Part shown: in pieces, positions 39,732 to 48,837 of the stretch | How the letters are laid out: every line of letters starts with the position of its first letter | How positions within the stretch are numbered: the stretch's first letter is position 1 | DNA from: a virus | Virus record (IMG/VR): IMGVR_UViG_3300050821_009530 | Location: 1 to 48,837 of that record | DNA: 48,837 bases | Strand: one strand, 5' to 3' | The notes under the pieces: model-generated | Told to the model about the DNA's origin: nothing | Databases searched by the model: none | Seen by the model: the letters and a program-made list of their open reading frames with translations, nothing else | Position numbers and translations under genes: made by a program

Positions 39732-40781
39732 ATGGGAGCATTGGGAGCAAATTTCGTAACTCTCGCCGATGTGGCGAAAAGCAAAGATAAACGCATCGGC
39801 GGTGTGGCCGAGGTTCTCGTGCAAGAGAATCCGATGCTCATGGACATCCCCTATACGGTGATGAATGAGGGCACAATCCACAAAGAGGAAATTCGCTCCT
39901 CGCTGCCCACCGTCTACTATCGTAAAGCGAATCAGCCGATTCCGGCTAGTAAGACAACCACTGAGGAACGCACGTTCACCGCTGCTCACTTCGAGTCGAA
40001 GTCGCAGATGGACGCGGCCGTTGCAAAGCGTGGCGGTCCGGATCGCGTGGCCTACAATCGCTGGAACCAAGCGCAAGGTCATATTCAGGCAATGGGTCTC
40101 GAGCACGCAAGCTTGCTGATCTACGGTTCACCTTTCACTTCGAATACAAAATCTGCAGGTTTGTCGGATATTTTTTCGACGACCAACACGGGTGAAGCAA
40201 CTTCCAAACAAGTGATTGACGGCGGCGGATCCAGCTCGGATTTGACCTCTATCTATCGCATTCACTGGGGTGAGCGTTCACTCTTTGGTGTGTATCCCAA
40301 AGATACAACCGCCGGCTTGAAACGGATCGACCGTTCTCCCGGTGATCAGTTGGTGCAAATCCAAGGAACTGATCAAAACTCGAACACGGGATTCTATTGG
40401 GGATATGAAGAGGATTTCGAAATCGATCACGGTCTTGTCGTGAAAGATTATCGTCAAGCCTCGCGTATCGCCAACATCGACATCGACTTGCTGAAGTCTG
40501 GTGTTGGTGCGGCCGACCTCATCGACTTGATGATCTCGGGGCACTACAAGATCTGGAATATCCAGAACGGCGTTGGTGCTTGGTATGTGAATCGCACGAT
40601 CGAGGCTTTCTTGCATAAGCAAGCTTTGACCAAAGTTGGTGCCGGCGCGGGTCTCCGCTTCGACAACTACCAAGGTGAAAAGGTTCTCATGTTCTTGGGT
40701 TTCCCGGTTCGCCGCGCAGACGCGCTGCTGAACACTGAGGCTCAAGTGACTTCGACGAATCCCGGCTTCGGCGCTTTCTAA
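39732..40781 (+). CDS. Major capsid protein
   Basis: The 349-residue protein has the features of a podovirus capsid family: VLVQENPMLMDIPYTVMNEG, ERTFTAAHFESKSQMDAAVA, QAMGLEHASLLIYGSP, SIYRIHWGERSLFGVYPKD, DHGLVVKDYRQASRIANID. An HK97-type fold is expected. SD GGGGGA is strong, scaffold precedes it and a terminator follows, as with other high-output capsid genes. Confidence 0.93.
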   Translation: MGALGANFVTLADVAKSKDKRIGGVAEVLVQENPMLMDIPYTVMNEGTIHKEEIRSSLPTVYYRKANQPIPASKTTTEERTFTAAHFESKSQMDAAVAKRGGPDRVAYNRWNQAQGHIQAMGLEHASLLIYGSPFTSNTKSAGLSDIFSTTNTGEATSKQVIDGGGSSSDLTSIYRIHWGERSLFGVYPKDTTAGLKRIDRSPGDQLVQIQGTDQNSNTGFYWGYEEDFEIDHGLVVKDYRQASRIANIDIDLLKSGVGAADLIDLMISGHYKIWNIQNGVGAWYVNRTIEAFLHKQALTKVGAGAGLRFDNYQGEKVLMFLGFPVRRADALLNTEAQVTSTNPGFGAF

Positions 40782-40797
40782 TCTGACTGGATTTTAC

Positions 40798-40823
40798 GAG
40801 CCGGCGGTTTCGCCGGTTCTTTT
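40798..40823 (+). terminator. Intrinsic terminator after the capsid gene
   Basis: GAGCCGGCG pairs with CGCCGGTTC (one G-U, loop GTTT) and is followed by TCTTTTG. This parallels the T7 terminator behind gene 10 and would lower expression of the tail genes relative to the capsid. Confidence 0.85.
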
Positions 40824-40858
40824 GAAATAAAATTGAAACCTTAACGGGGGAAGCTTAA

Positions 40859-41311
40859 ATGAGATTTGATGTACAGAACCAATTATCGGTAGCGCAGGCT
40901 TTCACCGGAGCGACTACCGTTTCAACAAGCTCTTACCAGATCGCGAACTACAGCACAGTCGCGAATAAGCCTGATCTCAGCATCGGTCGACGTTTGTCGA
41001 TTTTGGTGTTGGTGACGACGGCCGCTGGATCAGGAAGCACGCACACTTGGGACGTGATTTCTGCCACCAACGCAGCATTGACTGCCGGTGTGAAGATCTT
41101 GGCCACCGTGACCAATTTGGCCGCGACTCTTGCCGCCGGTTACGCGTTTGAAATTCCGATTCCTCAAGGTTCTATTGACCAACTTTTCTTGGGCTATCAG
41201 AACACTTCGACTGGTGGAACGACTACGGTTTCCGCTGACGCCTATTTGGTGCCGAGCGACGAGATTCCGAAGTTCCGTTCATTCCCCAAAGTTGTGGACG
41301 CGGTGGTTTAA
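40859..41311 (+). CDS. Bbp16-like capsid cement protein
   Basis: The 150-residue beta-rich protein matches the cement family of BPP-1-like phages: MRFDVQNQLSVAQAFTGATT, DLSIGRRLSILVLVTTAAG, YAFEIPIPQGSIDQLFLGYQ. It would bind outside the capsid and stabilise it. It lies just after the capsid gene and terminator. Confidence 0.8.
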   Translation: MRFDVQNQLSVAQAFTGATTVSTSSYQIANYSTVANKPDLSIGRRLSILVLVTTAAGSGSTHTWDVISATNAALTAGVKILATVTNLAATLAAGYAFEIPIPQGSIDQLFLGYQNTSTGGTTTVSADAYLVPSDEIPKFRSFPKVVDAVV

Positions 41312-41314
41312 GAA

Positions 41315-41701
41315 ATGGCAAAGAACAATTCGAGAATGCCCGCGCCGCCTAATAAAGCTGTCTTGGAGGATAATCCCGAGGCAGCTCCACAGCCCGTCCT
41401 TGATTTGGACGGGAACAGTGAGGACCTTGACGCCGCTTCTGAGCCGGCTCCGGTAGCGATACCGAAGCCTCTGCCCAAGAAGAAAATTAAAGTCGAGGCA
41501 AACCGCGCGGGTTTTATTCATAACCATCGAAAAGTTGGCGGCGACAAATTCGAAGTTTATGAGCACGAACTTGGAAGCTGGATGGATTGCGAAGATCCTG
41601 TGGAGCAAAAAAAGCACCTGGAGCGCATGAAAGCCAAAAAGCAAAAAGTAAATCGGCAAGCGATCCAAGACCATAAGGACGAAATCGCAGCGGGCGACTA
41701 A
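41315..41701 (+). CDS. Charged protein near the tail genes, unknown function
   Basis: The 128-residue protein has an acidic proline-rich N-terminal third and a basic remainder (RAGFIHNHRKVGGDKFEVYE, MKAKKQKVNRQAIQ). Likely a minor head or assembly protein by position. No family recognised. Confidence 0.6.
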   Translation: MAKNNSRMPAPPNKAVLEDNPEAAPQPVLDLDGNSEDLDAASEPAPVAIPKPLPKKKIKVEANRAGFIHNHRKVGGDKFEVYEHELGSWMDCEDPVEQKKHLERMKAKKQKVNRQAIQDHKDEIAAGD

Positions 41702-41730
41702 TCTCCCGCTGAAACACTGGCGGGGGACAG

Positions 41731-42375
41731 GTGTTCACCAAAGCAATATTTTTCAATCTGGCTTTGCAGGCGCTTCTCCTCAGTCGTCAGATCGTCGACA
41801 CAAACTCAGACAAGTCCAATGAAGCCAAGGTCTTAAACCAGATCTATGACATTGCGTTTAAATCGGCGCTTTTCGACATGGATTTGGATTCGACGGCGAG
41901 CCAATCCAATTTGGAGTTAGTGACGGATTTCACCGTTTTGCCGCCGCCCGTAAACGGCCAGCCGGGACCTCTTTGGAATTACGCCTATAAGTATCCGAGC
42001 AACTGCGCGTTTTTCCGCAAGGTGGTTTCGTGCAATGTGATTGACGACAAGTCGACGCATATCCCAAAACGCATTTTGATCGAAGACGGAAAAAAGATGA
42101 TCTTAACCAATGAGCAATATGCCATTGGCGAATTTATCGCAACTGACTTCCCGATTCAGACTTTGTCGGCTCCGGCCGGCATGACCATCGCTCTGCGGCT
42201 TGCGCTCATGGGAGCCCCGCTTATCGTGGGTAAAGGGGCAAAAACTTTAATGAATGAAATTAGGCAGCGTTACATCGATTCCAAAGCAGAAGCTCAAGCG
42301 CTGGATTCGCGCGAGAGTTTCAGTTTTCAGCATGACTCGAATTTATCCGAGTTTGTGAAAGAGCGGATGTCATAA
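41731..42375 (+). CDS. Tail tubular protein A / adaptor (T7 gp11-like)
   Basis: The 214-residue protein starts at a GTG after GGGGGA. It matches the podovirus adaptor pattern: SDKSNEAKVLNQIYDIAFKSAL, PGPLWNYAYKYPSNCAFFRK, NEQYAIGEFIATDFPIQTLSAP. It would form the ring between portal and nozzle. Confidence 0.88.
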   Translation: MFTKAIFFNLALQALLLSRQIVDTNSDKSNEAKVLNQIYDIAFKSALFDMDLDSTASQSNLELVTDFTVLPPPVNGQPGPLWNYAYKYPSNCAFFRKVVSCNVIDDKSTHIPKRILIEDGKKMILTNEQYAIGEFIATDFPIQTLSAPAGMTIALRLALMGAPLIVGKGAKTLMNEIRQRYIDSKAEAQALDSRESFSFQHDSNLSEFVKERMS

Positions 42376-44937
42376 GTGGGCCTAGTCGATAAACCCGCAT
42401 TTACTGCCGGTGAACTCGATCCCTCCCTTTGGGAGCGGACAAACCTCGACAAGTATCGAAACGGTTTGGCGACGGCGCGCAGTTGGATCATTTCAAAAAC
42501 CGGATCTATTCTCACTCGTCAAGGCCGCCAATTTTTTGCTTCAACAAAACTTTTAAACCGCGCGGTGAGACTCTATTCTCCTCCAGGCGGCGGCGTGCTC
42601 CTCGAGTGGGGCCATCAATATGTGCGCGTCTATAACCTCACTACGTGGGGCCTTCTCGGCGACATCGCGCACGGGTTTTTAGAAAGTGACTTGCCAAATA
42701 TTCATTTCGACACGAGCGGATCTTATGTTTATATTTTTTGCGCCGGAAAGAACGTCCTAAAATTTAATTACGCGACCGGCGTCTTTATTTCTCAAGGCGC
42801 GATATTTGCGCTTCCTCCTAAGCCCGCGGCCGGAGCCGTCACACAAGTCGGAACGCCCACGGGTTACAACGTCCAATATGTGATCACCTATGTCATCAAC
42901 GGCGAGGAGTCTTTGGCCTTCGGACCTCTCGTCGAGGTGTCGAGTGGTCACCCTTACGTGAAGCTTCCTATCGCGGCCGGTCAAACGATCACCGTGGGCG
43001 GGACACTTGGACCGATCGCTCCGACGACAAACCCGAATCCATTTTTGACTGAGATGCGCGTTTATCGAAGACCCTACGATGCGACAAACGTCGCCGGCGG
43101 CGGCGCTTACGGCTACGTCGGATCGAGCACTGACATCCAAGTGAGCATTGGCGAGTTGGTCGCGATCTTCACTGACATCGGCGCGGACGCTGATTATTCG
43201 CACCAGCCTCCAAGTTCAGTGCTCCCCGGTGACGTGACGTCCGCGAGTGGAGCGGTGGAAGACCCCGGAAATTTATTATCTAATACAGGAGTTATTTACC
43301 AACAACGTCTTTTGATCACGGATTTCGTGACAGATTTGCAGGCGATTTATGCGAGCCAACCTGGTTTTCAGGATAATTTTTATCGGAACTATCCTCTTGA
43401 CGCTGCTTCTGCTCTCAAATTTAAGTGCGGAACAAGTGGTTACGCTCGCGTTTATCGACTACTCGATTCGGACGGCCTTGTTGCTTTTACTGCTGCTGGT
43501 GTTTATCTAAACCAGGGGGAGCTCGGTCCCGACAATTTGAGCATGATAAAAAAAGGAAAGTGGATTATCAATCCGATCGTTCCACCTTTGGCAGTGCCCG
43601 GCGGCGTGATGTTTCTCGATTCCGCCACCAACGGAGTTAGAAATTTACTTTGGTCATTTCAGCTCAATGCATTCGACGCCGACGAAGTGAGTATTTATTC
43701 GAATCATATTTTCCGATCGCGGCAACTCCAGACCTGGAATTTCCAGCAAGGCGCTTTCCCTCTACTTTGGGTCGTCTTCACTGACGGCACGGCCGCGTCT
43801 TTCACATTTGATTATAATCAGCAGATGCAGGCTTGGACTCGTCACGACGGTGCCTTGCCTCTCGACGTCTGCTGTGGAACTACAAATCCTGATCAGTCAT
43901 TTTTTGTGACTAAGAAAACGGATTTGGCCGGCAACGTCACCAGATATATCGAGATCACTCTGCCGCGCTACGTTCCGCCGTTCTATATTTCCTCGGATCC
44001 GGACTATGACAAAAATGCGAGCTGCGCTTATATGGACAGCATCGTCACCGGCGAGATCGTTTTAAATCTCGGCCTCAAAGGAACCGACGGTTTCACTTTT
44101 GCCACAACTCAAGTGAACGACGACGGTACGCCGAATTGGGGAGGAATTTTAAATCTCGATTGCGGAACGTCTGCAATTTGGCTTGCTCTTGTGCAGGTTC
44201 CCCCTGGACCAAGTTCAATCTTCTATCGATTTTTCGATGAGGACGGATCCGTCATCGACCTAGAACTTTTGACCGTTGTCGATGTGAATCATATTCAAGT
44301 GCAAGTTGTTAACGTCGATGAATTCCCGTCCGATTGGGCTGTGAAAAAAGTAAAACTTTATCAGACTTTTACGACCATCACCGGACTGACAATGTTCGAG
44401 CAGGAATATCCTGGCGTCATCGTCGACGGCGCGGTTGTGTGCTCGCCAAACAACGACCAAGAAAATTACGCTCAGCTTCAAGTGGTCAACGGAGTTTTGA
44501 CTTTGCCGGCGGGAACGCGCGCGGCAATTATGCACATAGGCCGCCCGATCGTTGGTGATCTCGAGACCCTTGATATTGACACCGTCGAGCAGCAGCCGAC
44601 ACTCATCGAATCATTGGTTGTGAATAAAGTTTATGTGAAAGTGAAGGACGCAAAATCTCTATATATCGGCCCCACTTTCCCCAACGGCGCGAACGGCGAG
44701 AGTGTTAACGGCGTCACAGGAATGTATCCTATCGATAGTTTTCCGGTCGACTACACTCAAGCTAATCCGATCATTGGAAACCGCGCACAGCCGGCTCAGA
44801 CCAAACGATATGAAATTTTGACCCAAGGAGATTATAGTCAACAGGGGAAAATTTGCATAAGGCAAGTTGACCCGCTCCACGCTGAGATTCTTTCGTTCAT
44901 CCCAGACGTGGAAGTACAAAAAAGGCAGGACCGCTAA
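42376..44937 (+). CDS. Tail tubular protein B / nozzle (T7 gp12-like)
   Basis: The 853-residue beta-rich protein begins with the typical nozzle start: KPAFTAGELDPSLWERTNLDKYRNG and GSILTRQGRQFF. Later SDLQAIYASQPG-type segment (VTDLQAIYASQPGFQDNF) and FFVTKKTDLAG also fit. It forms the tube that fibres attach to. Start is a GTG directly after the previous stop; it overlaps the next gene by TAATG. Confidence 0.92.
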   Translation: MGLVDKPAFTAGELDPSLWERTNLDKYRNGLATARSWIISKTGSILTRQGRQFFASTKLLNRAVRLYSPPGGGVLLEWGHQYVRVYNLTTWGLLGDIAHGFLESDLPNIHFDTSGSYVYIFCAGKNVLKFNYATGVFISQGAIFALPPKPAAGAVTQVGTPTGYNVQYVITYVINGEESLAFGPLVEVSSGHPYVKLPIAAGQTITVGGTLGPIAPTTNPNPFLTEMRVYRRPYDATNVAGGGAYGYVGSSTDIQVSIGELVAIFTDIGADADYSHQPPSSVLPGDVTSASGAVEDPGNLLSNTGVIYQQRLLITDFVTDLQAIYASQPGFQDNFYRNYPLDAASALKFKCGTSGYARVYRLLDSDGLVAFTAAGVYLNQGELGPDNLSMIKKGKWIINPIVPPLAVPGGVMFLDSATNGVRNLLWSFQLNAFDADEVSIYSNHIFRSRQLQTWNFQQGAFPLLWVVFTDGTAASFTFDYNQQMQAWTRHDGALPLDVCCGTTNPDQSFFVTKKTDLAGNVTRYIEITLPRYVPPFYISSDPDYDKNASCAYMDSIVTGEIVLNLGLKGTDGFTFATTQVNDDGTPNWGGILNLDCGTSAIWLALVQVPPGPSSIFYRFFDEDGSVIDLELLTVVDVNHIQVQVVNVDEFPSDWAVKKVKLYQTFTTITGLTMFEQEYPGVIVDGAVVCSPNNDQENYAQLQVVNGVLTLPAGTRAAIMHIGRPIVGDLETLDIDTVEQQPTLIESLVVNKVYVKVKDAKSLYIGPTFPNGANGESVNGVTGMYPIDSFPVDYTQANPIIGNRAQPAQTKRYEILTQGDYSQQGKICIRQVDPLHAEILSFIPDVEVQKRQDR

Positions 44938-45692
44938 TGTACGCTTATTTTGCTCTCGCAGCTCTACAGGCAGTTGGTGGGTTTCAATCGGCCGACATTA
45001 TTCGCCAGAACGGCGATTTGCAGGCCAGCATCAACGAGATGAACGCTAAGTATGCGGACGTCGACGCTTATAACGCTTTGACCGCCGGTTACTCAAATGC
45101 GAATCGTTATCAAGACGTGGTCGACGCAACGACGGCCGCGGACCGCGGAGCTTTTGCCAGCGAGGGCGTCGCAGTGGGTTATGGGACCGCCGCCAGTGTC
45201 CAAACAGATAATAGAACCGCCGGCCTTTTAAACACTCTGCAGCTTCAGCGCAGTGCGCGAGATGCGGCCATGGGATATCAAGCGCAGGCGATAAATATGC
45301 GCCTAGGTGGGCAGATGACCCAACTTCAATCCGGACTCAATGCTAACTCAGCTGAGAGCCAAGGGATTATGTCTGCGATCGGGACTGGAGTGACCGGATA
45401 CCAACAAAGTAATTTGACCGGCCGCGGGCGCGATAAGGATTCCGGAACGAACGATAAGTCGTGGCAAAACACTTCGACAACAATGCAAATAACACCTGGC
45501 GGCAATGGAGTTGCGACGCCGTCGAAGTACGCCGGCAACGATAGCGATCTTGGATGGTATTCGACCGGTGAGAAAGGCGATACGCCGGGATTTTACGGCC
45601 ATTCCGATCAATGGCGACCAATGTCCTATTCAGGCAACGCTTATGCCGATACGCTTGGTAAGTATAGCTTCACAGGCGAGACCGGAGGATAA
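44937..45692 (+). CDS. Internal virion protein, T7 gp14-like
   Basis: The 251-residue protein has a long helical Ala/Gln/Asn-rich first half (ASINEMNAKYADVDAYNALT, LLNTLQLQRSARDAAMGYQ) and a polar tail. Its place between nozzle and gp15-like genes and its composition match the first ejection protein, which forms the outer-membrane part of the channel. Confidence 0.75.
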   Translation: MYAYFALAALQAVGGFQSADIIRQNGDLQASINEMNAKYADVDAYNALTAGYSNANRYQDVVDATTAADRGAFASEGVAVGYGTAASVQTDNRTAGLLNTLQLQRSARDAAMGYQAQAINMRLGGQMTQLQSGLNANSAESQGIMSAIGTGVTGYQQSNLTGRGRDKDSGTNDKSWQNTSTTMQITPGGNGVATPSKYAGNDSDLGWYSTGEKGDTPGFYGHSDQWRPMSYSGNAYADTLGKYSFTGETGG

Positions 45693-47549
45693 ATGCCAAT
45701 CGAAATTCCAAGGCTTTCAGTAACTCCGAATGAAGAACAACTCCACGCTCCGCGCGTGCAATCGCAAGGCATTGACGCCGTCACTCCAATGCAAAGGGAC
45801 CTTGGCTCTATAGAGGGCGTCGCGAAAGATGCGATTAAACTGCACCAAGAGATGCAGCATCAACAGGCCGACACGACTGCGACCAATAACGCCAATGAAT
45901 ATTTACTATGGAGAAAAAAACGCCTTTACGGAGATCCCGAAACTGGCTGGGCCGGCTATACGAATATGACCGGAGCGGATCCGCAAGAGCTTTACAAGCA
46001 ATTCGATAAAGAGCAATCGGATAAACTCGATGAATTGTCAAAGCCGTCGGGCGATGCAACTTGGTCAAACGAGACTCAAAATTTGGTGAATCGCCGTTTG
46101 AGCCGTCACTATGAGGAGACTCAGCTCGAGACTCTCACCGCCTATTCACATCAAAAGAAAAAATATGACGACGGCGTCGCCGACACCGGCGTTTCAATCG
46201 CGCAGCAGGGAATGTACGGCGCGTCGAGTTTTATCGTTCCCGGCGACAGCAGTAGCTTTGGTCAATTGGAAGCGAAGATCGCAGGCATTCGAAACACTCG
46301 CATCGCGCAGGGGATGAAAAATTTCGGAGCCGTTGAAGATGAAAACGGCGACACGTCTTACAATGACGGATCCGGACCTAAATCGGTGAAGCTTACACAG
46401 TCTGTTAAATATCAAATTGCAAAAGACATTTCCGACGGTCTTGCGGATGCGACTAAAAATTTGGTTGATTCAAAAGAGCTCGACAAAGCCAAGGCGCTAA
46501 AAGATTGGGCTGATCAGAATGGTTACATTGACAATACGAACATGGGGAAAATCGACGACAAGTTGCAAAAGGCAGAGCTCAAGCAAAAGGCTTATGCCGC
46601 TGCCGACGACGCGATAAAAACCAATTCGCCTGAGAATTTGGATAAGATTCAGGATCCTGAGCTTCGCATTGAAGCCAAAAAAATTCTCAATGAGGAGCAG
46701 CGCTACAACGAGCAAGAAACCAAGCGCAAATCCAAATCTTTCTACGATCCTCTCGCCAATCACGTTTTACAAGTCATGCAGAGCGATCATCCGTACAAAG
46801 GTATTTTGGATATGCAAAACGATCCGATGTACATGAAGGCGATCGACAATATTACGGATCCAAAACAGCGCAAGGCGCTCGATCACATGGTGGAGCAGCC
46901 GTCGTTTACGCCCGACAATGTGACTTCAAAATGGGTCGATTTAATGACCGGAAAAATTCCAGGTGTGAGCTTAAACGGAATGTCCACTTCAGATCTCATG
47001 CAGTACACCGCAGGAATGAAAACGGCGGATAAGAAAGAGGCGATGACGACCTATGTTAAAATGAATTCTCAGACCGGTAGTCAAATGGAAACCGAATATA
47101 GAAATTTCGGCAAAGAGTTTGATCAGCAGGCCATTGGAGCTCAGTTGCTCAAGAAAGTTCCGAACAGCAATTTTTTTACGGCTTCGGATCAAATCAAAGA
47201 AGCTCAGTGGAAAAAAGAACTATTAGACACACTCGATCCGAATAAACAAATGAATCCAAAAGAGCGCTCGGACTATGTTGCGCAATTCATAGCCAATAAA
47301 AAAGCCGGCACAGTCTTCAGTCCTCCGCAAAAGCAGCCTTTTAACGGCGGTCCAAGCAAGGCTCCTGTTCCCGCGGCCGGCGCAAATGAAGCGCCTCCGG
47401 TGACGCCAAAAACGGATCCGGTGAAATATCTCGGTAACTTGAATCCTTATCAGCGAATGCAAGCGATTCAGGACTATCGAAAACAGCCGGGGCAGTCCAA
47501 AGCGATTCCGACCGACGCTCAATTAGCCGACTTTTTGGGGCATAAATAA
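45693..47549 (+). CDS. Internal virion protein, T7 gp15-like
   Basis: The 618-residue protein has an internal-virion-protein pattern: TNNANEYLLWRKKRLYGDPE, GWAGYTNMTGADPQELY, HYEETQLETL. It is mostly helical with a Pro-rich region before the C-terminus. It would form the periplasmic part of the ejection channel. GGAGG ribosome site; it overlaps the next gene by TAATG. Confidence 0.82.
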   Translation: MPIEIPRLSVTPNEEQLHAPRVQSQGIDAVTPMQRDLGSIEGVAKDAIKLHQEMQHQQADTTATNNANEYLLWRKKRLYGDPETGWAGYTNMTGADPQELYKQFDKEQSDKLDELSKPSGDATWSNETQNLVNRRLSRHYEETQLETLTAYSHQKKKYDDGVADTGVSIAQQGMYGASSFIVPGDSSSFGQLEAKIAGIRNTRIAQGMKNFGAVEDENGDTSYNDGSGPKSVKLTQSVKYQIAKDISDGLADATKNLVDSKELDKAKALKDWADQNGYIDNTNMGKIDDKLQKAELKQKAYAAADDAIKTNSPENLDKIQDPELRIEAKKILNEEQRYNEQETKRKSKSFYDPLANHVLQVMQSDHPYKGILDMQNDPMYMKAIDNITDPKQRKALDHMVEQPSFTPDNVTSKWVDLMTGKIPGVSLNGMSTSDLMQYTAGMKTADKKEAMTTYVKMNSQTGSQMETEYRNFGKEFDQQAIGAQLLKKVPNSNFFTASDQIKEAQWKKELLDTLDPNKQMNPKERSDYVAQFIANKKAGTVFSPPQKQPFNGGPSKAPVPAAGANEAPPVTPKTDPVKYLGNLNPYQRMQAIQDYRKQPGQSKAIPTDAQLADFLGHK

Positions 47550-48837
47550 TGGATGATATCTCAGACGCAATGTCAGTCGCCACATCGACGCCGGAAGACG
47601 CAGCCGCCAATATTGGCCATGGCAATTTATTTTCTATTGATCCGCGCTATGCCGCTCAGAATAAAACTATCTTTGATCAAAAAGCCTCGCAGCTTCTAGC
47701 GCCGCAAACGGCCGAGCCGCCCATTGCCGATTATTCTAAGCAGTCGAGTGAGCACGCGGCTTTGGCAAAACCCGACATCGATCATTTGAACTTTATGGCG
47801 CGCCAAGCGAATCTCATCGGCGATTACGTTTTCAATAAGCCAAATGTTCAGCAAAAAATTGTCGATTTGAATTTAAAGAAAATGAATCAAGGCGGTCAGC
47901 TTTCGGGCGACGACGAGAACGCATTGATCGCGGCCAACTTGGACTCTCAGGATTTGGAAAAAAAGGATTATGGGATTTCAGGTCCGATCGAAAAGATCCC
48001 TGCGATCGTCGCCGGCGGAATTTCTGACATTGGTCAGAGTATGGTCCGCGGCGCGCGTAAAGGTCTTTTAGAAGGTCCTTTTAAAAGCATCCTCGGCAAT
48101 CTCGCTTACGGCACGAGCGTAAAAGAGCCGTTCGATAATTTGACGGCCGGCACTTACAATGAACTTGGAAATTTAACCGATGACAACGGCAATCCCGTGA
48201 ATCTCGACCACGATACGAAAGCGAACATCTCGCGTGGCGTTGGTGTTGTCGGAACGGCTTTGATGAACGTCGGTGGTTTGGCGATCGCCGAGACGACTCC
48301 ATTTTTAAAGCCGTTCATGAATCCAGTTCTCGCGAAAGGTTTAATCAATACGCCGGCGAAAGCCGCGGTCTTGACTTCCATCGGTAATTTAATGAAGGGT
48401 TCCGCGGCCGTTGGTGGCGTGTCTGGATTGACTGAATTCACCAAAATTGTCGGTGAGGAAATAGCCAAAGCTCACGGGACGGACGAAGCTGGATTTTGGA
48501 ATGCTCTAGGAACCGCCGTCAATCGTGTGAAAGAGAATCAGGGCGGTGCTGCCGAGCGTGTTGGACAAGCTACAGGTCAAGGCGCGCTATTTGGAGCCGC
48601 ATTAGAATTGCCACTTCAGATCGCAGGATTTGGAGCCACTAAGCATAATTTCGAACAGGGGTTTAAAAACTATGTCGAAACTCTACCACCTGAAAGGGAC
48701 GTCACGCCTCAACCGCAAGCGCAGATCACTGGTGAGGCTCCGACTGCTCCGCACTCTGTCATTGATATTACGCCTCCGGAAATTCCACCAGGCCATGATC
48801 CAGTTGAGGGCGCGTTTAAATCCCTTCAGTTGAACGA
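47549..48837 (+). CDS. Giant internal virion protein, N-terminal part (continues at base 1)
   Basis: ATG 47549 overlaps the previous stop (TAATG). The frame is open to the end of the window and continues in frame at base 1 to the stop at 5275-5277; 397 residues are unique here before the repeated 98 bases. The part seen starts MDDISDAMSVATSTPEDAAA, has several glycine/alanine-rich amphipathic and hydrophobic segments (GVGVVGTALMNVGGLAIAE, GQGALFGAALELPLQIAGFG) that could insert into a membrane, and then a Pro-rich linker. See 1-5277 for the remainder and role. Confidence 0.88.
   Translation, partial: MDDISDAMSVATSTPEDAAANIGHGNLFSIDPRYAAQNKTIFDQKASQLLAPQTAEPPIADYSKQSSEHAALAKPDIDHLNFMARQANLIGDYVFNKPNVQQKIVDLNLKKMNQGGQLSGDDENALIAANLDSQDLEKKDYGISGPIEKIPAIVAGGISDIGQSMVRGARKGLLEGPFKSILGNLAYGTSVKEPFDNLTAGTYNELGNLTDDNGNPVNLDHDTKANISRGVGVVGTALMNVGGLAIAETTPFLKPFMNPVLAKGLINTPAKAAVLTSIGNLMKGSAAVGGVSGLTEFTKIVGEEIAKAHGTDEAGFWNALGTAVNRVKENQGGAAERVGQATGQGALFGAALELPLQIAGFGATKHNFEQGFKNYVETLPPERDVTPQPQAQITGEAPTAPHSVIDITPPEIPPGHDPVEGAFKSLQLN
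48740..48837. repeat. Terminal direct repeat, right copy (assembly overlap)
   Basis: This is the second copy of the first 98 bases of the window; see 1-98. It should be counted once when closing the circle. Confidence 0.95.

Overview
The window is one complete circular assembly of a tailed-phage genome (podovirus plan). Bases 1-98 are repeated exactly at 48740-48837, so the unit is 48,739 bp. The two ends cut through one long gene: its N-terminal part is at 47549-48837 and its C-terminal part at 1-5277, giving an ejection protein of about 2155 residues. The repeat is best read as an assembly overlap of a circular or circularly permuted molecule, not as the physical phage ends.

Layout. Rightward late block, 32.2 kb through the junction to 13.1 kb: small terminase, a NUMOD1-like protein, a tyrosine/dual-specificity phosphatase, large terminase, portal (T7-type head-tail connector), a signal-peptide fibre-like protein, a Bbp19-like protein, scaffold, major capsid protein followed by an intrinsic terminator, Bbp16-like cement protein, two tail-tube proteins, three internal/ejection proteins, two tandem pairs of [T7-type fibre adaptor + signal-peptide-bearing fibre], then a lysis set (coiled-coil TM protein, lipoprotein, holin-like, endolysin) and a metallophosphoesterase. 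Leftward block 21.55 to 12.8 kb: proline-rich protein, Cas4-like nuclease, a probable Acb2-type anti-CBASS protein, ssDNA-binding protein, family B DNA polymerase, small DNA-binding proteins, a virion-like protein and a GT-A glycosyltransferase-like protein. Rightward block 21.66 to 25.76 kb: SF2 helicase, a 24-residue lysine-rich peptide, VRR-NUC nuclease, primase-polymerase/helicase. Leftward block 30.15 to 25.73 kb: about sixteen small genes of mostly unknown function, very tightly coupled (ATGA overlaps). No phage RNA polymerase gene, integrase or tRNA was seen, so this is T7-like in virion architecture only.

The unusual part is 30.15-32.23 kb. This AT-rich region holds thirteen copies of a near-palindromic site, TACAATGTA (best form TATACAATGTATA). 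The copies surround a small operon of exported or membrane proteins and a leftward gene for a plasmanylethanolamine desaturase (TMEM189/PEDS1/CarF family), an enzyme that makes the vinyl-ether bond of plasmalogens. One site lies inside the likely leftward early promoter. I read this as the phage's regulatory and possibly replication-origin region, with a lipid-modifying accessory gene under the same control.

Host: many Sec signal peptides and lipoboxes plus the lysis set indicate a Gram-negative host. Fibre proteins that begin with signal peptides are abnormal for a phage and recall the surface-displayed chimeric fibres of predatory Bdellovibrio; a Bdellovibrionota or other deltaproteobacterial-type host is a hypothesis, not a conclusion.
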